A stretch of DNA of 21,189 nt from Reyranella sp. (GCA_030679805.1 JAUXST010000863.1:1-21189); one strand, 5' to 3'; shown: positions 8,293-16,484, counted from the stretch's first letter. Made by a program: numbers and translations. The notes: generated by a model from the letters alone, not told the origin.

Positions 8293-8319
8293 GCGCAGCG
8301 GGCACGTTACCCGCTGCGC
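8293..8319 (+). terminator. Intra-operon hairpin between dctP and dctQ
   Basis: A perfect 10-bp stem GCGCAGCGGG / CCCGCTGCGC with a 7-base loop lies nine bases after the dctP stop and is followed by only a short pyrimidine run (GCTTTCCC). It could be a leaky terminator or an mRNA 3'-end stabiliser that keeps the binding protein more abundant than the membrane subunits. This function is inferred; the stem is seen directly. Confidence 0.55.
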
Positions 8320-8366
8320 GCTTTCCCTGGCGTTTTCCACCCGCGGTTTTCCCCTCACGGTTCCAG

Positions 8367-8882
8367 ATGTCCCTCTCAGTTGCTCCGCCGCCCAGCCTGT
8401 GGCGCCGGTTTACGGCCGCTTATGCCCAGACCCTGACCGCCCTGCTGGCGCTGTCGGTGGCAATTCTCATCATCCCCGTCACGTTGCAGATCATCTCGCG
8501 CTACACCGCGCTGATCCCGTCCTACATCTGGACCGAGGAGATGGCGCGCTTCCTGTTCATCTGGATGATCATGATCGGCGCCATGGTCGGCGTGCGCGAA
8601 AGTGCACATTTCGAGGTCGACGTCTGGCCGACGCTCCAGCCCCGCGGCGAAGCCGCCGTGCGCATCGCGGCCCGGCTCGGCATCCTGGCGATGGCGCTGG
8701 TCTTCGTCTGGGGCGGCATCGAATTCACCCGCTTCGCCTGGTACCGAACGTCGGAGCTGGCCGAGCTGCCGCTGTGGCTGATCCACATCGCCTGGCCGGT
8801 CGCCGGCGTGACCTGGATCGTCTTCCTCGGTGAGCAGTTCGTCGACGAGACCCGAATCCTGTTCGGGAGGGCCGCACCATGA
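8367..8882 (+). CDS. dctQ: TRAP transporter small permease subunit (DctQ family)
   Basis: This 171-residue protein has four predicted membrane helices (about 19-43, 60-77, 97-117 and 136-155), as expected of the small TRAP subunit. Family marks are IWTEEMARFLFIW (54-66), the histidine/acidic stretch VRESAHFEVDVW (76-87), and the late motif ELPLWLIHIAWPV (133-145). It assembles with DctM in the inner membrane. The start ATG at 8367 lies 82 bp after dctP, beyond the hairpin. Its stop overlaps the dctM start (ATGA at 8879-8882), showing translational coupling. No unusual features are seen. Confidence 0.93.
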   Translation: MSLSVAPPPSLWRRFTAAYAQTLTALLALSVAILIIPVTLQIISRYTALIPSYIWTEEMARFLFIWMIMIGAMVGVRESAHFEVDVWPTLQPRGEAAVRIAARLGILAMALVFVWGGIEFTRFAWYRTSELAELPLWLIHIAWPVAGVTWIVFLGEQFVDETRILFGRAAP

Positions 8883-10198
8883 CCGGCGCGGTGTTCTCCT
8901 CGGGCGAGGCGGCGGCCCTCCTGTTCGGCGTCTTCTTCGTGCTGCTGGTGCTGCGCGTACCGGTGGCCTTTTCGCTCGGCCTCGCCTGCCTGCCGCTGTT
9001 CTACCTGGAGCCTCGGCTCGGGACCATGATGCTCGCGCAGGAGACCTTCAACGCCTACAACTCCTTCATCCTGCTCGCGGTGCCGTTCTTCCTGCTGACC
9101 GCCAACCTGATGAGCGTCGGCGGCATCACCGACCGGCTGGTAACGCTCTCGCGCGCCCTGGTCGGCAGCTGGCCGGGCTCGCTCGCCCAGATCAACGTCG
9201 TGCTGTCGGTGTTCTTCGCCGGCATCTCCGGTTCGTCGACGGCCGACGCGGCCAGCCAGAGCAAGATCTTCATCGATGCCCAGACCAAGGAGGGCTACGA
9301 CCTCTCCTTCTCGATCGCCATCACCGCCGTGTCGGCCGTGCTGGCAGTGGTCATCCCACCCTCGATCCTGATGATCGTCTGGGGCGGCCTGATCTCGACC
9401 TCGATCGGCGCGCTCTACCTCGCCGGCGTCGTCCCCGGCCTGCTGATTGCCGGCGCCCAGATGGCGACGGTTCACGTCTACGCCGTGCGGCGCGGTTATC
9501 CGACCTATCCGCGCTCGTCCTTCCGCCAGCTCCTGTGTGCAGTCTGGGTGTCGATCCCGGCCCTGATGACGCCCTTCATCATCGTCGGTGGCATCCTGCT
9601 GGGCTGGTTCACCGCCACCGAATCGGCCTGCGTCGCGGTGCTCTATTCGGCGGTCCTGTCGATCGTGGTCTACCGCGAGATGGGCGCACGCGGGCTCTAT
9701 GATGCGCTGCTCGACACCGGGCGTCTCGCCTCCGTGGCGCTGTTCTGCATTGGCACGGCGAGCGCCTTCGGCTGGCTGCTGGCCTACTACAGGATCCCCC
9801 AGGAACTTCTGGCCAACGTCTCGACCTGGGGCATGGGCGCGATCGGCGTCGGCTTCTTCATTGCCCTCGTATTCCTGGTTGTCGGCTGCTTCCTCGACGC
9901 CATTCCGGCCATCATCATCGTCGGCACGGTGCTGGAGCCGCTCGCCAAGTCGGTCGACATGCATCCCGTCCACTTCGCGATCGTGTCGATCGTGGCGCTG
10001 GCCTTCGGGCTGGTGACGCCGCCCTACGGCCTGTGCCTGATGATCTCCTGCGCCGTCGCCGGCGTGCCGCTGCGCTATGCGCTGAAGGACACGATGATCA
10101 TGCTGGTGCCGATGATCCTGGTGTTGGCGGCGATGATCGTATGGCCGGAGATCCCGCTGTTCCTGCCCCGCCTGATCGTGCCGGACCTCCTCAAGTAG
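8879..10198 (+). CDS. dctM: TRAP transporter large permease subunit (DctM family)
   Basis: This 439-residue protein of about 12 membrane helices is the large subunit that drives sodium-coupled uptake of the substrate handed over by DctP. Diagnostic stretches are VPFFLLTANLMSVGGITDRL (68-87), the conserved FAGISGSSTADAAS segment (113-126), IPPSILMIVWGG (159-170) and VTPPYGLCLM near the C-terminus. Length and topology are normal. It starts inside the dctQ stop codon and ends only 3 bp from the oppositely oriented flavoprotein gene, leaving no room for a terminator between them. Confidence 0.94.
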   Translation: MTGAVFSSGEAAALLFGVFFVLLVLRVPVAFSLGLACLPLFYLEPRLGTMMLAQETFNAYNSFILLAVPFFLLTANLMSVGGITDRLVTLSRALVGSWPGSLAQINVVLSVFFAGISGSSTADAASQSKIFIDAQTKEGYDLSFSIAITAVSAVLAVVIPPSILMIVWGGLISTSIGALYLAGVVPGLLIAGAQMATVHVYAVRRGYPTYPRSSFRQLLCAVWVSIPALMTPFIIVGGILLGWFTATESACVAVLYSAVLSIVVYREMGARGLYDALLDTGRLASVALFCIGTASAFGWLLAYYRIPQELLANVSTWGMGAIGVGFFIALVFLVVGCFLDAIPAIIIVGTVLEPLAKSVDMHPVHFAIVSIVALAFGLVTPPYGLCLMISCAVAGVPLRYALKDTMIMLVPMILVLAAMIVWPEIPLFLPRLIVPDLLK

Positions 10199-10201
10199 CG
10201 G

Positions 10202-11138
10202 TCAGAACCCGCCAGCCATCGACCTCTCGCCCTGCCGCCTGCGGATGGCGTGGAAGCCCTCGACCGTGCGGCCGATGATGTCGGCCACGGGCAGGATCTC
10301 GTGGATCAGGCCCACGGTCTGGCCAGCCAGCGCCAGCGCGGGCCTCCATGTCGCCGCCAAAATAGACGTCGCGGACACGGCCGAACAGCGGGCGATCGAA
10401 GGAGCCGGCGCGATCGATCTCCCGGGCCCGCTCGGTCTTGAGCGCCCGCACGCACGGCGAGGACTTGCGGTTGAGCATCACCGTGCCGGTGTCGTCGGCG
10501 TCGACGATCGCCTGCTTGTAGTTCGCATGCACCGGACTTTCGGCGGCGCTCACGAAGCGCGTGCCCATCTGGATGCCCTCGGCGCCCAGCGCGAAGGCCG
10601 CGGCCATGCCGCGGCCATCACAGATACCTCCGGCGGCGATGATCGGCACGTCGGTGCGCTCCCGCACTCCCTGCAGCAGCACGAGGGTGGAGACATCGTC
10701 GGGGTTCTTGAAGCCGCCGCCTTCGCCGCCCTCGACGATTAGCCCGTCGACTCCCGCATCCACCGCCTTCAAGGCCGAGGAGAGATTGGGCACGACGTGA
10801 TAGACGATCAGGCCCGCAGCCTTCAGCGTCGGCAGCAACTTGGTCGGCGAGCCGGCCGAAGTGGAGACGAACTTCACGCCGCTCTTTGCCACCAGATCGA
10901 CAATGCGCGGCTCCTTGATGAAGAGGATCGGCAGGTTCACGCCGAACGGCTTGTCGGTGAGGTCCTTCATCTTCTCGATCTCGGCCAGGCAGGCTTCGAC
11001 CTCGCCACTCGAGGTCTCGATGATGCCGAGGCCGCCGGCGTTGGACACCGCCGAGGCGAGCTGACTGCGGGCGATCCAGCCCATCGGCGCCTGCACGATC
11101 GGGTATTTCACGCCGGTATGGGCGAGCACGCGGTTCAT
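10202..11138 (-). pseudogene. NPD / nitronate monooxygenase-like flavoprotein with C-terminal frameshift
   Basis: This is an FMN-dependent TIM-barrel protein of the 2-nitropropane dioxygenase family. Visible motifs are YPIVQAPMG (12-20), NAGGLG (33-38) and the FMN-phosphate region AAGGICDGRGMAAAFALGA (168-185). After YFGGDMEA the frame breaks. Removing one base from the GGG at 10340-10342 restores a family-like tail (ALALAGQTVGLIHEILPVAD) ending at a TGA at 10202-10204, for 311 residues in total. The uncorrected frame gives an arginine/glycine-rich tail without family character. Where nitronate monooxygenases have a catalytic His (EGxEAGGH) this protein has EGGEGGGF (136-143), so the true activity may differ. 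The ATG overlaps the upstream hydrolase stop (ATGA) and has an AAGGAG box. The break could be a real mutation or a sequencing error. Confidence 0.85.
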
Positions 11139-12679
11139 TCGTTCTTCTCCTTGTCGACCAGCGGCAGGTCGCGCGCGCGCTCGTAGGCGGCGGTGAAGTT
11201 GAGGGGCGTGTCGGCCCGGCAGGGCAGCGCGCGCTTGGGATCCGGATTGTCGATGAAGCCGTCGCGCAGGCGGGCGGCACAGGGTTCCTGGATGACGACG
11301 CCATGGCCCTGGGCCCGGAACACGACATGGCGCGACGACGTGAGCGACTTGGCGGCATCGCGACCCCACGCCGGCGGCGTAAGCCAGTCGTAGCCACCGC
11401 TCAGCAGCAGCGCGGGGATCTCCGACGTCACCGGCTGACGCTCGGCGGCGGGTGCGGCCGGCACGCGCCACACCTGGCAGAAGGCCGGCGATTTGCTCTG
11501 CCGGGCATTTAGGCTGTAGAGGCGGTTACCCTCGATTTGCCGCCGCCGTGCTGCCCGGTCGACCGCCGCCCAGGTTTCGCGGCATTCGATGCTGTTGTAG
11601 AGGCCGTCGAACTGCTGGGCGTTCTGCTCGAGCAGGCCGCCGTCGCTGGTCTCGAGATCCTCGGCGAACAGGCGCAGCAAGCGCAGGTCGCCACGTCCAA
11701 TGGCGGCAACAGCCTCGGGAATGAGCGCCGCCTCACCCTCGCGCATCATGTGCAGCAGCACCATGAGGAGCTTCGCGCCGTCGAGCTGCACCGGTTGCGT
11801 GCCGTCCTCGAGCTGCAGGGTCAGTTGCAGCGGCGTGCGTTGGGCCGCGCCGATCGCGCCTTCGACGTCGGCGCGAACCGCCGGATGGCGTTCGCGGCAG
11901 ACCGCGTCGGCCGCGCAGTCGGCATAGAGCCGCTCGAAGGTACGACGCACGATCTCGGGTTCGTTCTGCTCGCCGTTCACCTGCGGCGGATAGACCCCGT
12001 CCAGCACCGCGGCGCGCACCAACCCAGGATGCCGCCGCATCACTTCGAGCCCCCAGCGCGTGCCGTAGGACACGCCGTAGAGGTTGATCCGCGACAGCGC
12101 GAAGGCGGTCGCGAGGTCGGCGACATCATCGGCCAAAGCCGGAGTCGTATACATCGTGAGGTCGATCTTGCGCCGCTCGAGCAAGGCGCGGCAGCTCGCC
12201 AGGATATCGCGCTCCTGCTGTTCGGTCACCGCTCGCCGGCGGGCCTTGGCGGGCTGCGAGGTGCGCGGATCGAAGCAGTCGAGGTTGGGCGTCGACCCGC
12301 CGGCGCCGCGCTGGCTCATGACGATGACATCGCGGCGGCGACGGATGTTGGCGGTCGCGTTCCACCAGTCGCCTTCGGCCAGGGCATCGGCGCCGGGACT
12401 GGACGCCACCAGCGGCGCGTCGCCGGGCCCACCCGAAAGATAGACGAGAGGCTCCAGGCCCGCGCCGCGCTTGGCTTTCAGGACAGCAACCTTGAGCCGG
12501 ACCTCGCGGCCCTGCGGCAGCTCACGGTTCTCCGCGACGATCAGCACGAAGCATTCGACGCGGTCGCCGCGCGGCGGCTTGAAGGAGCAGCGTTCGCGCT
12601 CCAGCCGGGGCGCGGCCATGGCGTTTCCTGCCAAAGCTAACAACAATCCTGCCAGAACGTACCGGAGCAGCCGCGCCAT
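11135..12679 (-). CDS. Secreted alpha/beta hydrolase, S33 tripeptidyl-aminopeptidase-like
   Basis: A 514-residue exported hydrolase. The N-terminus MARLLRYVLAGLLLALAGNA with a cut near NAMAA (19-23) is a signal peptide. The alpha/beta-hydrolase elements are in order: oxyanion-loop motif LSGGPGDAP (81-89), nucleophile elbow GVSYG (S204), acid D431 in SGGYDWLTPP and H459 in AQGHGV. A C-terminal TAP-like domain holds the last two. Several cysteines suit a periplasmic disulfide protein. Related proteins remove N-terminal residues from peptides or hydrolyse esters; the substrate is unknown. The frame can begin earlier, at ATG 12695-12697 or 12713-12715, but starting at 12679 puts the signal peptide first. 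No start has a clear ribosome binding site. Its stop overlaps the flavoprotein gene start. Confidence 0.85.
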   Translation of the reverse strand: MARLLRYVLAGLLLALAGNAMAAPRLERERCSFKPPRGDRVECFVLIVAENRELPQGREVRLKVAVLKAKRGAGLEPLVYLSGGPGDAPLVASSPGADALAEGDWWNATANIRRRRDVIVMSQRGAGGSTPNLDCFDPRTSQPAKARRRAVTEQQERDILASCRALLERRKIDLTMYTTPALADDVADLATAFALSRINLYGVSYGTRWGLEVMRRHPGLVRAAVLDGVYPPQVNGEQNEPEIVRRTFERLYADCAADAVCRERHPAVRADVEGAIGAAQRTPLQLTLQLEDGTQPVQLDGAKLLMVLLHMMREGEAALIPEAVAAIGRGDLRLLRLFAEDLETSDGGLLEQNAQQFDGLYNSIECRETWAAVDRAARRRQIEGNRLYSLNARQSKSPAFCQVWRVPAAPAAERQPVTSEIPALLLSGGYDWLTPPAWGRDAAKSLTSSRHVVFRAQGHGVVIQEPCAARLRDGFIDNPDPKRALPCRADTPLNFTAAYERARDLPLVDKEKNE

Positions 12680-12786
12680 GAAGAGGTTCTGCCACATCTC
12701 AGCTTGTGACGGCATGAAGTAATTCTATGGAACGTGACAGGTCGAACGTCTTGCTAGTGCGGGGGCGCGGCCGCAAGTTGCCGCCC

Positions 12787-14031
12787 ATGACAACCCGTTC
12801 CTATTGGACCGCCGTTTGGTGCGGTTTCCTCGTCCTGACCATCGGTCTCGGCGTTCGCCAGAGTTTCGGCATCTTCCTCAAGCCCGTATCGGCCGAGCTG
12901 CACGTCGGCCGCGAGCTGTTCTCCTTCGGCACCGCCGTGTCGATGCTGCTGATGGGCGCCATGGCGCCCTTCTCCGGCCGGCTGGCCGACCGCTTCGGCT
13001 CGGCGCCCACCATCGCCGGCGGCGGCGCGATCTATGTACTGGGCATGATCGTGACGGCCACCATGCATTCAGGGGCCATGCTTATTCTTGGCAATATCCT
13101 GGTCGGCATCGGCCTGTCGGCCGCGACCTTCGGCCCGGTGCTGGGCGTGATCCTGCGCGTGGCCCCGCCGGCCAAGCAGGCGCTGGCGGTGGGCATCTGC
13201 TCGGCTGGCGGCTCGTTCGGCCAGTTCTTCATCGTGCCGCTGGCAGCCGTGCTGCAGAGCTATTTCGGCGACTGGCGGCCGACCATGTGGGCGCTGACGG
13301 TCCTTGCCGTCCTGATCATGGTGCTGCCGATCGGGCTCAACGACCGCAAGGAGATCGCCGCGTCCAGGAAGGGCAGCGGCGGCTCGCAAACGACCCGCGA
13401 GGCGCTGGCGGAAGCATTCGGCCTGCGCAGCTACGTGCTGCTGGTGACGGGCTATTTCGTCTGCGGCTTTCACGTCGCCTTCGTCGGCGGCCATCTGCCC
13501 GCCTACATCTCCGACAAGGGCATCGGGCTCTCGCTGTTCGGCCTCGAGCTGACGCCGGTCGAACTCGGCGGCTGGGCGATCGGCATGGTCGGCCTGTTCA
13601 ACATCGCCGGCGCCATCCTGTGGAGCTCCATGGGTGGCAAGTATAAGCGCAAGAACCTGCTGACCCTGCTCTACCTGCTGCGCTCGCTGGTGTTCCTGGG
13701 TTTCATGGTCGCGCCGTTGTCGGCAGCTTCGGTGCTGATCTTTGCCGGCTCGCTCGGCTTCCTGTGGCTGGGCACCGTGCCGCTCACGACCTCGTTGGTC
13801 GGCTTCATCTTCGGGCCGGTGCATGTCACGATGCTGAACGGCATCGTCTTCTTCGGCCACCAGGTCGGCAGCTTCGTCGGCGGCTGGGGCGGCGGCCTGC
13901 TGTTCGACCTGCAGGGCAACTACGACACCATGTGGTGGATCTCGATCGCACTCGGCCTCATCTCGGCAGCCATGCATTGGCCGATCGTCGAGGAACGCCT
14001 GCCGCGGGCCGCGGCACTGCAGCCGGCATGA
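12787..14031 (+). CDS. Major facilitator superfamily transporter
   Basis: A 12-helix transporter of about 414 residues. The loop between helices 2 and 3 reads GRLADRFGSAPTIAGGG, the MFS motif A, and the first helix contains FLVLTIGLGVRQSFGIFLKP, which resembles oxalate/formate- and monocarboxylate-type MFS members. The substrate is unknown. I choose the ATG at 12787 because the sequence from there fits an MFS N-terminus. An in-frame ATG at 12727 would add 20 arginine-rich residues. Neither start has a good ribosome binding site. The gene is divergent from the secreted hydrolase, and its stop overlaps the start of a small membrane protein gene. Confidence 0.88.
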   Translation: MTTRSYWTAVWCGFLVLTIGLGVRQSFGIFLKPVSAELHVGRELFSFGTAVSMLLMGAMAPFSGRLADRFGSAPTIAGGGAIYVLGMIVTATMHSGAMLILGNILVGIGLSAATFGPVLGVILRVAPPAKQALAVGICSAGGSFGQFFIVPLAAVLQSYFGDWRPTMWALTVLAVLIMVLPIGLNDRKEIAASRKGSGGSQTTREALAEAFGLRSYVLLVTGYFVCGFHVAFVGGHLPAYISDKGIGLSLFGLELTPVELGGWAIGMVGLFNIAGAILWSSMGGKYKRKNLLTLLYLLRSLVFLGFMVAPLSAASVLIFAGSLGFLWLGTVPLTTSLVGFIFGPVHVTMLNGIVFFGHQVGSFVGGWGGGLLFDLQGNYDTMWWISIALGLISAAMHWPIVEERLPRAAALQPA

Positions 14032-14165
14032 TGACGGGCTGGCGAACGGCGCTTCTGTGGGGCGCCGTCGCCATCGTCGCCGCCGCGACCGCCTTGTCGT
14101 TCGTGCTATGGGGCCTGAACGGCCCGGCCTATCTCGTCGACCTGATCGCCGCCTACTGCCTCTAG
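14028..14165 (+). CDS. Small single-helix membrane protein, 45 aa
   Basis: This short gene begins with two ATG codons (14028 and 14031), the first overlapping the MFS stop codon as ATGA, and ends at TAG 14163-14165. The 45-residue product has a short basic start (MTGWRT), one hydrophobic helix (ALLWGAVAIVAAATALSFVL) and a polar end (GPAYLVDLIAAYCL). I do not recognise a named family. Translational coupling and sensible composition argue that it is real, perhaps a small partner of the transporter. It ends 1 bp before the convergent hslU stop. Confidence 0.6.
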   Translation: MMTGWRTALLWGAVAIVAAATALSFVLWGLNGPAYLVDLIAAYCL

Positions 14166-14166
14166 G

Positions 14167-15477
14167 CTACAGCACGAACTTGCTCAGGTCGGTGTTCTTG
14201 GCGAGTTCGCTCACGTGGGCGCGCACGTAGGCGGCGTCGATCTCGACCTTGTGGCCGGGCTTGTCCGAGGCGGTGAAGCTGATCTCTTCCAGCAGCTTCT
14301 CCATCACGGTATGCAACCGCCTGGCGCCGATGTTCTCGACCGTCTCGTTGATCTCGGCCGACAGCCGCGCGAGTTCGTCGATGGCGTCGTCCTTGAAGGT
14401 GAGATCGACCTTCTCGGTCGCCAGCAGCGCCTTATACTGCTTGACCAGGCTCGCCTCCGGCTCGGTCAGGATGCGGCGGAAGTCGTCCTTGCCGAGCGAG
14501 GCCAGGCTGACGCGGATCGGCAGCCGGCCCTGCAGCTCGGGCAGCATGTCCGAGGGCTTGGCCATGTGGAAGGCACCGGAGCAGATGAACAGCACGTGGT
14601 CGGTCTTCACCGGGCCGTGCTTGGTGTTCACCGTCGTGCCCTCGATCAGCGGCAGCAGGTCGCGCTGCACGCCCTCGCGGCTCACGTCGCCGCCGCCGCG
14701 AAACTCGCTGCGCGCCGTGATCTTGTCGATCTCGTCGATGAACACGATGCCGTTCTGCTCCACCGACTCGCGGGCCTCGCGCACCACGCGCTCCTGGTCA
14801 AGGAGCTTGTCGCTCTCCTCGCGCATCAACGCCGCGTGGCTGTCGGCCACGGTCATCTTGCGCTTCTTGGTGCGCCCGCCGAAGGCCTTGCCCAGCATGT
14901 CGCCGATATTGATCATGCCGACCGAGGCGCCGGGCTGGCCCGGCACCTCGAACTGCATGGGCGCGCCCGCATCGGCGACCTCGACCTCGATCTCGCGGTC
15001 GTTCAACTCGCCGTCACGCAGCTTGTGGCGGAAGCGCAGGCGCGTCTCCTCGCTGGCGTTGGGGCCGCAGAGCGCATCGAGCACGCGGTCCTCGGCGGCC
15101 AGTTCGGCCTTGGCGCGCACGTCCTTGCGCAGGCGCTCGCGCGTCATGTCGATGGCGGCTTCCATCAGGTCGCGCGCGATCTGCTCGACGTCGCGGCCGA
15201 CGTAGCCCACTTCGGTGAACTTGGTCGCCTCGACCTTGAGGAACGGCGCGTTGGCGAGCTTGGCCAGGCGGCGGGCGATCTCGGTCTTGCCGCAGCCCGT
15301 GGGCCCGATCATCAGGATGTTCTTGGGCAGCACTTCCTCGCGCAATCCTTCGGGCAGCTGCAGGCGGCGCCAGCGGTTGCGGAGCGCAATGGCCACCGCG
15401 CGCTTGGCGTCCTGCTGGCCGACGATGTGCTTGTCGAGTTCGGAAACGATCTCGCGGGGGGAAAAGTCGTTGCTCAT
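14167..15477 (-). CDS. hslU: ATP-dependent protease ATPase subunit HslU
   Basis: HslU (ClpY) is the hexameric AAA+ unfoldase that feeds substrates into HslV in the cytoplasm. The 436-residue protein has Walker A GPTGCGKTE (58-66), the pore loop GYVG (91-94), Walker B GIVFIDEID (243-251) and the inserted I domain (about 110-235). It ends in SKFVL, the tail that docks into HslV and activates it. Length matches the family. The ATG at 15475-15477 is 6 bp after the hslV stop and has no clear ribosome binding site, so translation is probably coupled to hslV. All key residues are present. Confidence 0.98.
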   Translation of the reverse strand: MSNDFSPREIVSELDKHIVGQQDAKRAVAIALRNRWRRLQLPEGLREEVLPKNILMIGPTGCGKTEIARRLAKLANAPFLKVEATKFTEVGYVGRDVEQIARDLMEAAIDMTRERLRKDVRAKAELAAEDRVLDALCGPNASEETRLRFRHKLRDGELNDREIEVEVADAGAPMQFEVPGQPGASVGMINIGDMLGKAFGGRTKKRKMTVADSHAALMREESDKLLDQERVVREARESVEQNGIVFIDEIDKITARSEFRGGGDVSREGVQRDLLPLIEGTTVNTKHGPVKTDHVLFICSGAFHMAKPSDMLPELQGRLPIRVSLASLGKDDFRRILTEPEASLVKQYKALLATEKVDLTFKDDAIDELARLSAEINETVENIGARRLHTVMEKLLEEISFTASDKPGHKVEIDAAYVRAHVSELAKNTDLSKFVL

Positions 15478-15483
15478 GGGGGG

Positions 15484-16044
15484 TCAGAGCTTCTCGATGA
15501 CGAGGTTATGGTTGGTGTAGACGCAGATGTCGGCAGCGATCTTCATCGCCTTGCGGGCGATCGCCTCGGCATCCAGGCCCTCGATGTCGATCAGCGCCCG
15601 CGCGGCGGAGAGCGCGTAGTTGCCGCCCGAACCGATGGCGATGATGCCGCCTTCCGGCTCCAGCACGTCGCCGGTGCCCGACAGCAGCAGCGACACATCC
15701 TTGTCGGCGACAGCCATCATCGCCTCCAGCCGGCGCAGATAGCGGTCGGTGCGCCAGTCCTTGGCGAGTTCGATGGCGGCGCGCAGGAGCTGGCCGGGAT
15801 GGCGTTCAAGTTTCGCTTCCAACCTCTCAAAGAGGGTGAAGGCGTCGGCCGTGGCGCCGGCGAAGCCGGCGACGATCTGGCCGTTGCCGATGCGGCGGAC
15901 CTTCTTGGCGTTGCCCTTGACGATGGTCTGGCCCATCGAGACCTGGCCGTCGCCGGCCATCACTACCTCGTTGCCCTTGCGGACCGAGAGAATGGTCGTG
16001 GCGTGCCAGCCGGGGCTGGCTGAACTGTCGGATTGTGGGGACAT
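15484..16044 (-). CDS. hslV: ATP-dependent protease proteolytic subunit HslV
   Basis: HslV is the threonine protease core of the bacterial proteasome-like HslUV complex. The 186-residue protein begins with a 15-residue leader ending in GWHA before TTILSVRKG, so the catalytic nucleophile should be T16, exposed after removal of the leader. Similar leaders occur in alphaproteobacterial HslV, whereas E. coli only removes Met1. The MAGDGQVSMGQ segment and the lysine in KGNAKKVRR match the active site. An AGGGG box lies four bases before the ATG. The gene heads the hslV-hslU pair. Confidence 0.97.
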   Translation of the reverse strand: MSPQSDSSASPGWHATTILSVRKGNEVVMAGDGQVSMGQTIVKGNAKKVRRIGNGQIVAGFAGATADAFTLFERLEAKLERHPGQLLRAAIELAKDWRTDRYLRRLEAMMAVADKDVSLLLSGTGDVLEPEGGIIAIGSGGNYALSAARALIDIEGLDAEAIARKAMKIAADICVYTNHNLVIEKL

Positions 16045-16051
16045 GCGCCCC

Positions 16052-16079
16052 TAAATAGGCATTCAGGGCGACAAATCAA
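16052..16079 (-). promoter_or_regulatory. Possible hslVU promoter
   Basis: On the minus strand TTGATT (16074-16079) and TATTTA (16052-16057) are separated by 16 bp. The predicted transcript start would fall about one base before the hslV ATG, so if this promoter is real the message would be nearly leaderless and lose the AGGGG box. The element could instead be a heat-shock-type promoter with different boxes. The match is by eye. Confidence 0.25.
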
Positions 16080-16092
16080 TCACTCCTTGCCG

Positions 16093-16437
16093 TCAGGCGG
16101 CATGCACGTCGTGCGCGCGGTCGTATTCGACATAGCCGTCCTCGACCGCCGGAACGATGTCCAGCACCTGGAAATAGGGCTGCGAAAAGAAGGCCGTGTC
16201 GCGCAAACCATCGATCAGGAACGTATAGGCCTGCAGGTCAGCGGTCTCGAACACCGCGACGTCGGTACAGCGTCCGGAAAACGCCTCGGCATCGTAGAAG
16301 CGCATGGTCACCGCCGGGTAACGCGCGAAGACGGGCCTCACATGTTCGGCGAGAAAGCGCTGGCGCTCGACACGGCCGAGCCTCAGCCAGTCGGGAGCAC
16401 TCTGCAGCAGCATGAAGAAAGTGTAGCGGCGGGACAT
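16093..16437 (-). CDS. Darcynin-family protein of unknown function
   Basis: A 114-residue cytoplasmic protein resembling the darcynin family. It has the start YTFFMLLQSAPDWLRL (5-20), the central MRFYDAEAFSGRCTDVAVFE (45-64) and the end YFQVLDIVPAVEDGY (88-102), which suggest a small alpha/beta barrel of the dimeric ferredoxin-like type. Its function is not known. The ATG at 16435-16437 has a GGAGG box five bases upstream and fixes the start; the open frame further upstream is a shadow of the divergent regulator. The gene faces away from a TetR regulator with a perfect palindrome between them, so it is probably repressed by that protein. Confidence 0.8.
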   Translation of the reverse strand: MSRRYTFFMLLQSAPDWLRLGRVERQRFLAEHVRPVFARYPAVTMRFYDAEAFSGRCTDVAVFETADLQAYTFLIDGLRDTAFFSQPYFQVLDIVPAVEDGYVEYDRAHDVHAA

Positions 16438-16470
16438 CGGCGCCTCCGTGTTGACGATGTGCCCATGATG

Positions 16471-16484
16471 CGAGTAATTACTCG
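16471..16484. promoter_or_regulatory. Perfect 14-bp palindrome, likely TetR operator
   Basis: CGAGTAATTACTCG is a perfect dyad located between the divergent darcynin and tetR genes, 33 bp from the darcynin start and 2 bp from the TTG start of tetR. Operators of autoregulated TetR repressors usually lie in just this place. Binding by the adjacent regulator is inferred. Confidence 0.6.

Noticed and set aside
8522..9973. Long minus-strand open frame opposite dctQ/dctM
   Set aside because: Arg/Asp/Gly/His-rich shadow frame with no motif; the TRAP genes on the plus strand are unambiguous.
14215..16023. Long plus-strand open frame of 602 codons opposite hslU and hslV
   Set aside because: It spans two essential-type, fully conserved genes on the other strand and shows repetitive Leu/Ala/Val/Asp antisense composition.
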